Positions 12,401 through 27,400 of a DNA stretch of 64,000 nt are shown piece by piece; the stretch's first letter is position 1, and the number at the start of each line of letters is the position of its first letter. The notes under the pieces are model-generated. The model ran no database searches and was not told where the DNA came from. It saw only the letters and a list, made by a program, of their open reading frames with translations. Source of the DNA: Lumbricus terrestris (Eukaryota; Annelida; Clitellata; Crassiclitellata; Lumbricidae); assembly GCA_949752735.1 (NCBI GenBank), contig OX457047.1, positions 18,196,707 through 18,260,706 on the forward strand. Direction: 5' to 3'. Both the position numbers and the translations under genes were made by a program.

Positions 12401-15400
12401 AAGATATCAATTTATGAAGATGTCAGTTATGAAGATATCAATCATGAAGATGTCAGTTATGAAGATATCAATAATGAAGATGTCAGTTATGAAGATGTCA
12501 ATTATGAAGATATAGGCCCATACAAATGATGAGCGAGCAACGAACAACAAATTGAGAAATATATAGTGACAAGTCAAACAGTTGAGGTGTGGAGATAAGC
12601 AGACAAATTCAGACGGAAAATTGCGCATCCAATTGACGACAGAATAGAATTAGAAGCATATATAATACACAAACCAACATCTAAACCATTGCTTAGCGAT
12701 AAACAATCTCATTTCAGAGGGAAAACGACGCTATCCATAAACGACAGAATCAGTGGAGTAGACAAGGGGTTTCGGGGGTTAAACCCCCCATTGGCCAAGG
12801 AATGGATCTTTTAAATGTTATTTATTCACTTAAATAAGAAAAACATAACAATTGTTTGTAGTAACAATTGTTTTTCTTACTTTATTCCCTTTGTTACTTT
12901 GTTCCCTTTTTACTGTAATACTGTTGGGTTGGTGTCAGAAAATGCATCCAGCCTGGCCATAAAACCCCCAAACCCCTCATCATAAATTCCTGACTACGTT
13001 ACTGGACAGAATAGTACACAAGCCAGATACATGTAAAGGCCTTGGCATGCAGAGCACAACTCAATCGACACAATGATGAGCGCAATTACAAGAAAGCAAT
13101 GAGTAACGCGCAGCAATACATAATTATATAGGCCTATAAGACAATCAAACCACATCTTGCGTTTCAACAATCTAACAGCGAGAGTATTGTATTATACTGT
13201 TTTGTATTGCATGAATTTGCATCTATAGATTTATAAAGCGCCTGTCTCTCAGTACACAGCAATCAGAGGCGTCCTTAATGTGACATAGATATGCAGACAA
13301 AGTGATTTTGAGACAGCGGAAAGATACGCTTGCAAGGGCACCGGCTAATAAAGAAGGTGTCAATAGATCGAGAGAGCTGATTCCAAGTTACGTACGTGCT
13401 GTACAAAAAGCTCGGGTTTTGGCCATAGCAGTTCTTGAACGAGGGACAAATAGAGTGTGTGCTGAAAGTGACTGGGAGACTATAATTATATTGTTGTTAA
13501 AGTTTTGAGATCATCAGAAGAGCGCTGAGATGTCGTCTCTTCAGTGCACGTGTAGTACATACATATATACATGTATAATTGTATATATATATATGGTGCC
13601 TCTATATATTATATGTATATATAGATGACTTTATTTGTATTTAAGCTGACTTCTCTGGTTGGCGTGACGATGAGGACAATAAACCAGACTTCCTGACTCG
13701 TTCGACCCAAGTTCGCCGGATTTCTCAGTCTTGCAATTGCAACGTTCCTCTTCTGAACGGATGGCACTGTACACCTGGAAGATTGACACAGCTTCCATGC
13801 ACTAATACATTTTAACCCATTAACTCTTTTTATAATAATATAAAATAGATAATACAATTTAACCCGATATCGTCCAAAGTGTAGTAAATGGTATGAGAAG
13901 TTGGAAACATCCTAAAACCTCGGTAGGTATATAAAAGGTCAAGTCGAATCAGAAATTATCTCTGAAAATTACGAATAATGGTACGATTTCTTTAAATCTT
14001 AATTTTTTTAATAGTCTACCTTTAGTAGCGTTATGCTATAACAAGGAACGGAATAACACGGAATAAATATGACTTTTGGCTTTTTACTATCAGTTCATGA
14101 ATAGTTTATGACAACATGGACAGCCTACTAAAAACAACAAATGAGCAACAGCAACTAATAATGATGATTAATAACCTGCGATAAAAGCAAATAAACTATA
14201 TTAACAAGTTGATATCAATCGATTGAGACAGCCTACAATAACAGCAAGTGAATGAGAGCCAGTGAAATCAATAAATTGATGAACTACGATTACTGCACAA
14301 GTGCATATGCATAACCTATAACAATATCTCACGAGTAGCCTATTATATCTTGATCAGTAAATGAATATATTCTCCGAAAGCAGTAAATGGATGGTTAGTG
14401 ATTGCAAAAAACGGACCGTAGTTCATGATAGCAATCAACGAAATGCATTATGATATAAGCGAAGTTTGTCTTCGTTCGTCCTTCTCATTGGAAATGCGCT
14501 ATCTCTTTCTTTTCGTTCTATATATATACAATGCTTTCTGAAGTTAGTTCCTCTTCTTCTTTCTCTCTTCTCAAACCTTGCTCCCTCTCGCGGGACCCTG
14601 CGCCCCGGTAGCGCCTGTGACGGTTCACCGAACTAGAGGCGAATCACAAAAGATCAAACAACAATTCAAAATGATCGGCACATGACGAAATTAAATGTGA
14701 CAAAAGTATAATCGGATGCGAGATAGTCATCCGCCTTTTAGCCTTCCTGACTCTGGACAAGCATCCATACCAGAACGTATACAGTTCTTCTTCCATCAGA
14801 AGCATTGGCGCTTAGCTTGAACGGTGATTAGTGAGATGCTACGACCAGTTAACACCGCCATTCATTAGGATGACTGGTCCAGAGCCAGAGTGAGTCTTCA
14901 GTCGGCTCCGCTCTGTCTGCCATTTCCTTGGAGCCTGTCTTCTATCGTATGCAAATAAAGCGGTGATTGACAGCTGTCCCGGAGAATATATATCTATACA
15001 TAGACTGTATACGTAGACTATATATACATTATATATACATAGGTGGTCTATATACATTTATATACCGTATACATAATAATATTATATATGATTATATACT
15101 CACAGGGCGCACAGCCACGACTGGTCGTAGTCGAATCCTCCTCCGTATGAACGACACGTACTTTGAATCGTCTTAGACAACTGATGAACTGATCAACACA
15201 AACACATGCACGTATACAATACAAACACAGGCACATGCACGTATACAATACAAACACAAACACATGCACGCATACAATGCAAGCGGATCCGATGCAGCAG
15301 CAGCAGCCGTTGTACACAAGCTGCAGATGCATTGATGCAATGGTTGATTCACACAGTATTATGGTATTATACACTGAAAACGGTACAATCAGTAACCCCC

Positions 15401-18400
15401 CAAAATGGTTATGTGGTTTTTAGTATCGCTGGTCACTAAGCGCCAGTGAGCTTGGATGAATCCTCGGGCAACTATTCCGGAGAATAAAAGCGATTATAAA
15501 TGTTAATTAAAGAAAAGATTTGAAACTGTCCTAAAAAAACATGCTGAGTGTGAGTTGATGTAAACTTTGAGAAACAAAGAAATTCACCTGCACAATAAAT
15601 TCAATATCAACACAGATGTCTATGGGTGTGTGAGGGAAATAGTGTGTGTTCGAAATAGCATACAATAATATGTTGCGTTGACTAAAAGACAGTGATGGGG
15701 AAAATACTTTTTAAAAGTATTTTGAGTATAAGTAAAAATACTTGGTCACAAAAGTATTTAAAATACAAGTAAAAATACTTTTTTACAAAAGTATTTAAAA
15801 TACAAGTATAAAATACTTGACTTCGAAAAGTATTTAAAATACTAAGTACAAAATACTCACTGCCAAACTATATAACAATTAAGGAAGTCATATTACATTG
15901 CGACAAAAAGTACATAGAATTTTGAACATAAACATTTTCTTCAGCATTCAGTTCAGCATTCTTTGTGTCCATGTCTAATGTGTCTCATGGAATTAATTAG
16001 CCCATGCCATCATCACTGTCATCTTAAACACTTGAAGGGCCACCCAGCAGTATGGTGACTTCTCACTTCTGGCTCATATCCTGGTTTCCAATGATGTAGT
16101 CGAGTCCACCTGAGCTTAGTCCGAGTCGGGGAACGGACATTTCCCCCCCTGGACATTTCCCCCCCCCGGACATTTCCCCCCCTGGACGTTTCCCCCCCTA
16201 CCCTAGGACATTTCCCCCCCCGTATGCGGAAACGATTGCTTTTATCGTCTTCAACAATTTAAACCAGAATATTTTCATCAATCCAGCTCCAATTTAAGCA
16301 AGAATATTTTCATCAATCCAGCTCCAATTTAGACAAAAATATTTTCATCAATCCAGCTTCCATTTAAGCAAGAATATTTTCATCAATCCAGCTTCCATTT
16401 AGGCATGAATATTTTCATCAATCCAGCTTCCATTTAAGCATGAATATTTTCATCAATCCAGCTCCAATTTAGACAAAAATATTTTCATCAATCCAGCTTC
16501 CATTCAAGCATGAATATTTTCATCAATCCAGCTTCCATTTAAGCATGAATATTTTCATCAATCCAGCTCCAATTTAGACAAGAATATTTTCATCAATCCA
16601 GCTCCAAGTTAAACCCCGTATGCATCAATACAATACAATACAAAGCGTTGGATAAACTGTTTAATGACCAATTTGAAATATTTCAACCATATTTAGAAGG
16701 TATGCATAGAACGGGGGGGAAATGTCCGGGGGGGAAATGTCCTAGTCGAAATCGGGGGGGGAAACGTCCAGGGGGGGAAATGTCCAGGGGGGGAAACGTC
16801 CGGGGGGGAAATGTCCAGGGGGGGAAATGTCCGACACCCGTCCGAGTCATGCCCGAGTCCATCTAAACTGAGTCCGGGTTGAGTCTGGGTCTAAAGCTTT
16901 ACGGCGCCGTAGAAATTGTCGTCATTATTATTATTATTATTATTATTAAAGGTGTCCGAGTCCGAGTCTAAGACACTAGAGATGGGCGTCCAAGTTCGAG
17001 TCAGAATCCATTAACATCAAAATCCACAGAAACACTCAATTTAATGGCATATAAAAATATCGATAGCCCACTACCTATGCAGAAAGAATGGTCAATGTAA
17101 TTTATCCAAATTGAACTTTAAAACATTAAGTTAGATAAAGTTTTGTTCAGAAATCTGACTCAATGAGATGGATAAAAGTGGTTACACTTCTGAATACAGA
17201 TTCAACGTACATATAATCTATCTTATAAAATCTGCTATGTTGAGACGTCCTATCACAATTCTGCCCATTGGCAAAACCCTTTAGGGTACTTTTTAAAGTA
17301 AGTCTTCGAAATCTGTGGTATGGGAATGGGCCGAATGGCCTATCCCTTGTGATAATAATACAAAACACAAGCACAGGCTAAATAAATGTTATTATAGGTG
17401 TCTTCCTGTATGCTGTAATTCGTCAAGTGTGTAGTCTGTGATCCATTAATGGAGCAATCAATCACATAAATTTATATAGCGCCCCTTCAAGATCTCTACT
17501 CAGAGGCGCTCCCAACCCAGGCCTGGTCAAAGAGAAAGGAAGATCAATGTAATGAAACTCTGCGCCCCGTTCCAAGATCAGAGAAGATCCAATTGCCACC
17601 AGCCAATAGGCACCTCTAATGACATTTTTATTTGTGGTACTCACAAACATCTAGATAGTTAACATCTTGCCTATGTCCTATTCTATCAGCATAGACAAGT
17701 CCATTGTGGTGTCAAACATCAAACTGATTTCAAACATAATTATAATAATATTATGCGTGTCATTGATGCCTCATAGGCATTATGTATAGACTGGGTGTAC
17801 TCTTCCCATACACCATGCATCAAATACACCTGTAATTAACATTCCTCACCCTGTGGTCAGCGGTGCCCAGTCATCCGTAACAATGATTAATCAATGTCAG
17901 CCTGTTTTACTGTATTGTGTGACTTAAACCTCCTGTACAAGGATTCCTTTGTTTGTATAATGAAGCAGCCTAGTGCATGAGAATGCAATATTGCATAGCT
18001 AATTGCAGCTGGTGAGATTTAAAAGTATTTTGAAAAAGTATTTTGACATAATCATATTTTTAAGTACAAAATACTATCAAAAAAGTATTTTAAGTAAAAG
18101 TAAAAATACTTGATCACAAAAGTATTTAAAATACAAGTACAAAATACTTAGATTGTATTTAAAATACTATTTTAAATACTAGTATTTTAAATACTTCCCA
18201 TCACTGCTAAAAGATAGCCGTTAGCCTGAAATAGTCGTCAAACTAAAGTTCTCTATTGATGAATCAAGACAAGAAGCTGAGATACACGCATAAATACATA
18301 GGTATACATTAATAGATATATACAAAGAATACCGGTAAAGCAAGTAGTCAACTATAGTTAGAAAACAAAATATGCTCATAGTTACTTTATTACCACAACC

Positions 18401-21400
18401 ATTTAGTCGTACTTTGGATAAAAATTGGAACTGGGTCACTTGCTGTCGTTTATACGGTGCTAGTCCATAGAAGTAGGGCAGATCAGCTACATGGATCCAA
18501 GTCAATGCTTCTGTGTTGACCCTCCCTTGAGTATAGCCCCTACCGGTGCACCTGTCGCGAACTCAACCTTCCATCACTTAATAGTCCGTAAAAATATCAA
18601 AGCAAGCTGGAATGCTAGAACGGCCTTCGATGAATGGTCGTATAATCGAGATGAGATCGTCTTAGCGTCTCTTCTGAAGTAGCCAAGAACCAGCCATAGG
18701 AAACCAGGCAGCCCAAGAACTCCGCCACTGGTTGCACTCTGCCAGTGCCTGTACCAAGCCTGGATAAAGGAGGAGGGCGTCGCTAATGGTCTTTGTTACC
18801 ACACAGTGACGTTAAACTGCAAATACCACCACCACCAGGCAGGCAGCTCAAGGGTTTCAACAAAGACACGTAAACAATTGTGCGCTACCGTATAGTAGCC
18901 GACCATTTTACGGTAATATTGCTGTTGCATCTCACGATCTGTGTTTACTGGAATTTTCATAGTCGTCTAAATGAGACATTTACGGTTCGAGGTTTCTGTT
19001 GTAACCATGCGGACATAAGCACAACCATCATCACTACTGCAATCGAAATTACGCGCGGAACAAGGATTGCATGGCAGCGAAGCGATGTGTACCCTACGGC
19101 AGCACTTCCTGGGATTGGAATTTCGTGGCTCGAAACTTTGGAATACTTCTTGCTGAGAGACTTTCCGTGTGGGAACTTATACCATAGATCTATATTGTAT
19201 AGACTATTGCACAGGCTGTCTGCTCAGTTAGTATAGTTAAGATTTGTGTATTCTGTGATCTCCGTTCTTGTGAATTGCATAATTGCATTATATTGCATAC
19301 TCTGTAACCGGATTGTTGAATAAAGAGAATATTACACATTCCTTCTGATGTTTTCATCAAATGTGCGTTAGATTGTTGCATGATTCGTCATCGCTCCCAA
19401 TCTCGTCCGCGACTTAATTCTGATATCCTACGCCTCGACTATTGCAACTCTGCCTATCGCTAACCGACCGAAATTCCTAATAATAATGACAGCTTCAGTC
19501 CATTTATTCACACAGTAGCTGCGCCGCCGGAGATGGGCTTCTCACCCGCAAACATTCTTACACATTTCAAGCTATAGGCCTACACGAGATGCTGCACTGG
19601 CTTCCGCTCAAGAACATGATCATTTTGAGGATCCTTCACTTGACAACAGTTTCGATAGGCGATAATTATACTGGCTTAACTACAGCACAGTTCTTGTTTC
19701 TAGACAGCCTAGATGAGAGTCGTTGCGCTTATCAGTCAGAAGAGATCTACTGGTCCCGCGCTTCCGTTGGACAACGCGGGCACGCCCTGCTTTCTAATCT
19801 CTATTGGACCACCTCCTGGAAAGTCTGCTACATACTATACTAGACACATGTAATAATTATATACTAGATACATGTAATAATTATCTGTTGACAACTCAGG
19901 AAACATCTTCAAGTCATCTCTTAAGACGAACCCTTTCAGAGACCTGTTGGATAGACATGATCAGCGCTCCGGTGAGGCTCCTAAGATCCACTCAACAAGT
20001 TGCCAGTGACATAATCTGCATACATCACCCACTATAATTAGTTCAACGGTTGTCGCTGCCAACAGTAATTGTAGCCTAAAACTGCATATTACACGTCCGC
20101 AGCTACCAGTACAGGAACTGGTATTTACATGCATCGGTGAAGAGATTTAGACGTCGTATACTCGAACTCTCCTTCTCCTCCCAATTGGCACCTCACCATC
20201 ACCGTCGTGCATTATCTACAATCAATTTCTTTTCCACTGAGAACACCTGCGGACGTTCGCTGTCAGCCACACCATCATTCCCACTCAGCAGTGCCACTCC
20301 TCCCCAGAGTTCCCTCTCCCTCTTCTTTCCCCTCCGGGATTTCGGGTCCTCAGCTCGCCTTGCTTCGTCCATCCGTCCGTCCGTCCGTCCATCCATCATG
20401 TCTCTATCCGGGTTTTAGGACGCCAGCAATTGCGACGGCAGCGATGGCGTCCGGCGTCATGACGGGCATTCCTAATTCCGGAATTAATCACGGAATTTCT
20501 TCTTCTTCTACTCCGTCCGTAAATCTCCGGAGTTGGACGCGGAAAGGTCTCCGTCAATTCCGGAGTCGGAGTCCCTTGAAGGAAGTGGAAGTGGAGATGG
20601 GAATGGGAAAAGGAATGGGAATAGTAACTGGAATAGGAATGGGATAGAGACACTGATGACAGTTTTCTTGTAGAACCACATCAGAGAGTATATATGCATT
20701 CTGACAGCTAGACAGATATACAGACAGACAGACAGACAAACAAACAAACAGACACACAGACAGACATTCAGGCAGACATTCGGGCAGACAGACAGGTACA
20801 TGCAGACGCACATGCAGACATACCACAAAAATGTGTCATAGGCCTACACTAACCTTCAGTTTATTTTATTAGCATCACATAATTGCACATTCATGCTGTC
20901 ATGGTGTGGTGTTAAACAAGTAAGTAGGTAGGTATGGTCTTTATTAAAACAGCTGTCAAACGAAAGTAGTCTGGCGAACAAACATCTAATGTACTATAAT
21001 GATTAAATGAAACATATCAGGGTGATGATCAGACAATAATGAAGTTGTTACCGAGTCAACATATTAGTATAATGTTAAAGCATTTGGTTACAGCATGTGC
21101 AGGCATGCAAGTATACAATAGACAGCAGAATCACATACTTGTATACATGTACACTTACACTGTCATAGTGGCGTCAAGGTGAGTGTATTGCATTTGCACA
21201 AATGATCTTCTTCTTTTCCGTGCTCTGCCCTTAGGCAGGTTCGAATGTTTGACGTCTCCATTCTTCTCTGTTCTGCGCTTTCATTTTCATCTTCTGATAG
21301 CCATCTTTCATCATCCAGTCTAACAGTCTTTGTCTTGGTCTGCCTCTCGTTCTTTTTCCATCCATTTTCCCCTCTATGATTGTTCGCAGCATCGAGTCTC

Positions 21401-24400
21401 CTCTGAGTGTGTGCCCGATCCATCTTCTTTGTACAAATGATCAAGGAGCAGCAAAGTGCACATTGCAAGATAGGCTAATGTTGCACATGAAACATGTTTG
21501 TGACCTAAATTCTGTTCGATGTATTTTCAATGAAGGCGCATTTGCAACTATATGGATCTATTTAGCTCACCAATTAAGCTAGCTCTCAGTTTCAGAATGA
21601 CTGTCACAAGATTATCACACACAACAAGTCTTATATGGAAAAAGGAGCCATAAATCTTGCTATCAGTGGTGTAGACAAGGGGGTTTCGGGGTTAAACCTC
21701 CCCGTTGGCCTAGGAAAAAGTTTTTAAAGGTTGTTTGTTCACTTAAATAAGAAAAACAAAACAATTGCCTGTAGTAACAATTGTTTTACTTACTTTATTC
21801 CCTTTGTTACTTTATTCCCATTTTATTTATTGCAATACTGTTGGGTTGGTGCCAGAAAGGGCATCGGTCAGGCCATAAAACCCCAAGCTATAGCGTAACA
21901 ACTATTTTGGATTGTTGGTGTCTGCATTAAATGCTGTTTCAAGTATGTAATTTTAAACTCATCCACTAGTTGTGCACATCATAGTAATGGACCTTTTTGT
22001 TGTTGCAAGTCACGATTTTTTAGCACAATAATTAGGAGCTGCAGTTGGTCATGAGAAGTCACATGGATGTCTGGCTTCCAAAACACGGTTAAGACGATAT
22101 TTAATGGAATCACTGCGTATATAACATAATACCATGGTGAACGACGGTTTATTTGTAAAATTCATCTGATCCGTGTGCACTGCTGCGCTTGTTCATTTCT
22201 GCACTTTCACAATGTTACTTGTTCTGATTCATGCATTGCCATTTCGTGTCACTGTATACATAATTATGAGGTAGAATTGAGAACAGGGCGATCCTGCTAA
22301 CGGAACGTTAACAGTGGCGGCGCTACGCCAGGGCATGGCAGGGCAAATGCCCTGGTAAAAAGCCTTTGCCCTGGTCGTTGCCCTGCCAGAAATTTTGCCT
22401 TGCCAGGATTTGTTCGGGCATATTGCTTCTTACTGTTCACGTCCGTCCATCAGCCCTCTGGCATTGCAAAAAGTTTGGCAGGGCAAAAGTTCTGGCAGGG
22501 ACAAATTCTGGAAGGGAATAGTTCTGGCAGGGCAAATATTTTGGCAATGAGAAATTCTGTGGCCGTTTATCCACATTGCCGTATAGGCCTACTAACTGTT
22601 GCTTTATTGTTTTATTTGCTATATTGAAGCGTAAGTATTTGCTTAACCAAGAGACCTACATGTAGGCCTATAATATACCTGCCTCAGTTACTTTATTTGC
22701 TGAACTTTATGCTTTCGAAATGTCACATGGAAGAGGATTTGCAATGGTTCGCTAATTAAGTCACTGAGATTAGTCTATAAGAGTTGTAAGATTTGCTTTC
22801 CAAATGTAAAAAGTCTTCGGTTTTGTGGCTTCGTTCATCTGATCATCTGACTAGCCAACCATATAATATAGCGAGTTTACCTGTTGACACCCATGAACTG
22901 TTAAAACAAATGTGCACTGTACATGCAGTAATATTTTGGTGATAAATAAACCAACAAAGGTTATGAATTGAATTAAATTGAACTTTCGGCAAAGGCCCTT
23001 ACCAGAATCTTGGGTGAACAGTAGCTTCTTGGCCTCCGCGAACGCAGCCGGGCACTCCTCCCTATCGAGTAGATGGTGCAACATGCAGTCCATTATATCT
23101 TCGAGGCTATTAGCATGGAGGTCGAGAATGAGCTGAGCCTGGTTGAGAAAGTTCTCAACATCCATCGAAGCTCTTATTTCAGCCGCAAAGTCTTTGACGG
23201 GAATTTTCTATAAGAGTATATAATTATGAACTCTTGTTAATGCCAAATGAACAGACAAAGCATGTTTGATGTAGCCTACTAGACAAATATGTGAAAGTCG
23301 AGGCTGTGTATAAGGTAGATAAACCCATAGTCATTGGAAAAATTGACATTTACTTCATTTACACAGTCGTGTTGGGACATGCACTCGTGTAGAATTGCCG
23401 TTCAGAAATAGCCTAAGCGCAATGTAATCTTCCTGTCAATCAAATTCAAGGCCACTAATACCAAACATATGATGCAGGTGTCACGTGATTTTCTATCCCC
23501 CTGAAAGCTATCCGGGGGGATGAATCAATCTATCCTCCCGGATGAAATTAGCCGGTCTATACTATCCGGGGGATAAACCATTCTAACCTCTTTTTTGAAA
23601 ACGCGTATATTTGGAAAACTTAGGCTGTAATCAAAATTTAAAGTGACTCTAATAATTATTGTTTTAAGTGTCCTAAACAATGTCCAGAGATAGGCAACTC
23701 GAATTTATTTAGTGACTCTGAGTGTTCTTAATTGTTCTAAATGTTCTAAGTGCTCTAAAAACCAAAGCAAAAAATTATCTAGTAGGCAAGTGCATTGTTC
23801 AAAACAAAGCAGATAAAAATTAATTTGCAAAAATAAATGCGCGCGAAAGTGGCTTTTAAAACTTTTCTTCTTTGGGGGGATACGATTAATATGGGGGATG
23901 CTCTATTTCGTGACACAGGCACACCCTAAGCTCTAAGCGCTATAGTCGAAGAGCCAAAGCCGACGAAAGAGTGACACGCGCTACGTTGAACTTGGAGCAA
24001 AATTATTTTTAGAATAAAACATTAAGGAACAACTAATCTCAGATGGAAATGGACGACAGATGATTTTTAATGAAGCGAATTAGAGTTGACCTACGTGAAC
24101 CCGATGTGAAAATCGTTTCATTAATGCGCATGCAGATATAGATCTATAGGCAGTCCATGATTTTAAGAGGTTTCTTAGAGTAGCAATGCCTGGTAGAAAA
24201 TAGCGGCGGCGCCAGGGGAGCTAGGGACGCTAAGCCCCCCCCAAAGGTCATCAGGTTTTTTGCACAGGGAAAATGAAATAGCCTATACTCATGAGATTCC
24301 GACTAAGCTCCTCTAAAAAATCATCAGGGGTTTTGGGGACAGGGAAACTGAAATATTTTCATAATATTTCGACCAAACGATTAAAAAAAGAAAATCAGCT

Positions 24401-27400
24401 TTTTTGAGTGGAAAAATGAAATATTTTCTTAAGATTTTTACTAAATGACTAAAAGATGTCGTCAGAAATTTAGGCGATGGGCTTCAGCCCCGCCCTCTAG
24501 CTGAAATCCTGTCGCCGCCACTGAGAAAGCAGGCAAATTATTATTCTGAGGTGGTTAGCGCAGCTCAGGCGGGGGTCAATTCCAAGCGGAGCAGCCATCT
24601 ACCGAGAAGGCTCGCGGCGCTGTTCGACCGAAGAGCGTGTCCGAGGGACAAGCAACTTCCCATTAGCCGAAGAGCGCAATGCTCGACGGGAGGGAATAAC
24701 TAATCAATACACACGACTCTTGCAGCTGAAATAACGACCATAAAGTTGGAGCATCAATCACGCTTTTGAGGAGTCACAACATTTGACATTGATCTCATAA
24801 TCTCAGAGAAATCTTGAAATTGTGACATTACATTACGTCGATTTATCACTAATAGTAAAGCATAAATATAATTTGTTCGCACCTCATGTCGAGCGTACAT
24901 CAGAGAAACTTCATCGCCATCGTCTGAAGAAAATAAAAACATCAAAATAAGTAAATTTTAGTCGCATAACTCGCATAGAGTATGCAATGTAGATCACAAA
25001 TGAAGGCATCAGTCTGTAGATAAATAACGTTGTAATGTGTTAAAACATTTTATAAAACGTCTGCAATAAGGTGAACCATTCAGTGGTGCACCCATATATG
25101 TGCACTGCAGCCACGAGAGAAGAAATAGATTTTGAACAAAGAAAATGAGGAGGAATGGTTACCAGTTAGAATCTGAGACCGAGTAAATGTGTTTGTATGT
25201 GCACTTGTTATAGCGCCCCTTCAAGCTCTGTACTCAGAGGCGCTCCCGACTACAGACCGGACACTGCATCGGAGTTTCACGCCGGGACAGCGTATTTCAA
25301 AGAGAGGAACCATTTGAGGTAAAGAACCCGCAATGAGCCATAGCTGTTCTAGTATGAGGAACAATAGAAGATAAAATCTGTTTGAATAGCGTAGTGGACG
25401 ATGCGAGGAGATTGAAAGAGCCAGGAAAATTATACATGTATCATTATTGTTCTTATTTTCTGCCTGTGTGTATGTTCCGCACGATGACCAGACCAAAAGT
25501 GGAAATAATACACAAGCAATGGTTAGGCTACATTTGAATGCGTAATACAGCATCGCTGTTTTGCGGTTTTTATTCAATAATGGCTAACGCGTTGCTTCAT
25601 CAACTGCAAATTCATCAATTATGCGCTGGAAATTCAATTCTCGCACAGCAGCATTGGAGGGACTTAGACGCGACGTCGATAATCGATTCTCTACCATTGA
25701 CCGACGACCGATTATGGAGCCGGTCTCGTTATGATCAGTCACGTAAAGCTTATTATTGCGAGGCCTCACCTCTTCAAAGGGTCACGCGCTTTAGGAGTTA
25801 TAGAGGCCCAGATCGCCTATAAGATCAGTGGCGTAGCCAGGAATTTATGATGAGGAGTTTTGGGGTTTTTATGGTCTGGCCGGATGCCCTTTCTGACACC
25901 AACCCAACAGTATTACAGTAAATAAAAAATAAAACGGGAATAAAGTAAAAAGGGAATAAGGTAAGAAAAACAATTGTTGCTACAAGCAATTGTTTTGTTT
26001 TTCTTATTTAAGTGGATAAATAACCTTTAAAAAACCTTTTTCCTAGCCCGATGGGGGTTTTAGCCCTCGAAACCCCCTTGTCTACGCCACTGTATAAGAT
26101 GTTTTCGTTCTACTGCATTTTTCGTATATTCGCTTTACTGTGAACAAAACACGCGGATGATACGCCGTACCCATGGCTCACAAAGCGGTAAATGACTAAC
26201 TAGAAAGTATATAGGGAGGGAAGCTGAAATAAAAGTGGTTGACTTGAGGTCACAGATAAATGCGTTTATAGGGGACCCTTGAGATGACTCAGCCTGCATG
26301 TTAACGCCGTCACTGGTTGCCCTCTGCCAGTGCCAGTCCCAAGCCTGGATAAAGGAGAAGGGCGTCGCCATAGGCGTACGGGACATTTCGGCAGTGGGGG
26401 GCAAAAAAAGGTTTTGCCCGAAAAATCTGACGACCTTTTTTTTTTTTTTTAGTCATCCGCCCAAAATTCTTAAGATTTTCCCGTCCGAAAAATCTGACGA
26501 CCTTTTTTTTTTTTTTAGTCATTTGCCCAAAATTCAAAATTCTTACGACCTTTTTTTTTTTACCCCTGCGTGCCCGAAAAATCCCTCCCGTACCTGTTTT
26601 GCCCGAAAAAATTTCCGAATTTTTTTTGCCCGTCCAAGCCTCTTTTGCCCGAAAAACACATTTGCCCAAAATTTGGGGGGCATTTGCCCCTCTGAACCCC
26701 CGCCTCGTACGCCTATGGGCGTCGCTAATGAACTTTGCTATCACACAGTGACGCTAAACTGCAACTACTACCGGTACTAGGCCTACTACTCAACCTGTCA
26801 ATTTCGCAATTTCGTGGAATCCGAATGTGCCGTTAAACTTGAGAGCTGTATGCATGGCTGATCCTGATGACATCAGGCACTGATATCGTTTAGTCACTTT
26901 AGTGCCTGACTTCAGGGGTTTTAAGTAGGCCTAGAATGTTCGTCTATGCCATTGTGGTAAAGTATATAAATGAGTTTTGTTGCATTATCGTGCGATATAT
27001 TTCGTACTGAATCCCAAAACAAAAATCGATAGGCAAAGTGTATAGATCCGTAGTGTCAGGCAGGCAGACAGACGGACGGCTAAGGACTAATAAGGTTGGT
27101 GATGTTTAGAGTTGACATGGCGAGGGAGGGGAGGAGATGGGAAGGAATCAGGTTAATTTTGTGAAAAACAATGTTTCCTGCGGAGAAATTGTAAGAGGTG
27201 AGGCTTGGGCGAGTTTGAACGGTGAATTAGATATTATTTTGTCTTAATCATCTGAGAGGAAACTGTTCCAAAGAGGCGGGTTAGCTATTTTATTTCAGAA
27301 ATTTATATAGCGCCTCTTCAAGGTAGGCTACTCAGAAGCGCTCCCGGCCCAGCCACGGCTAAATAAAACAGTTTTTAGGTTCCTAAGGAACAGAGCGGAG

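Noticed and set aside
11833..12529. Plus-strand frame of 168 codons and others with ISIMK or DINYE repeats
   Set aside because: Antisense to a real SLC4A11-like exon and then through the 15-bp minisatellite.
16119..16848. Firm Mutator assignment from the GTCCGAGTC flanks
   Set aside because: The flanking DNA holds several GAGTCC words, so the 9-bp match could be chance.
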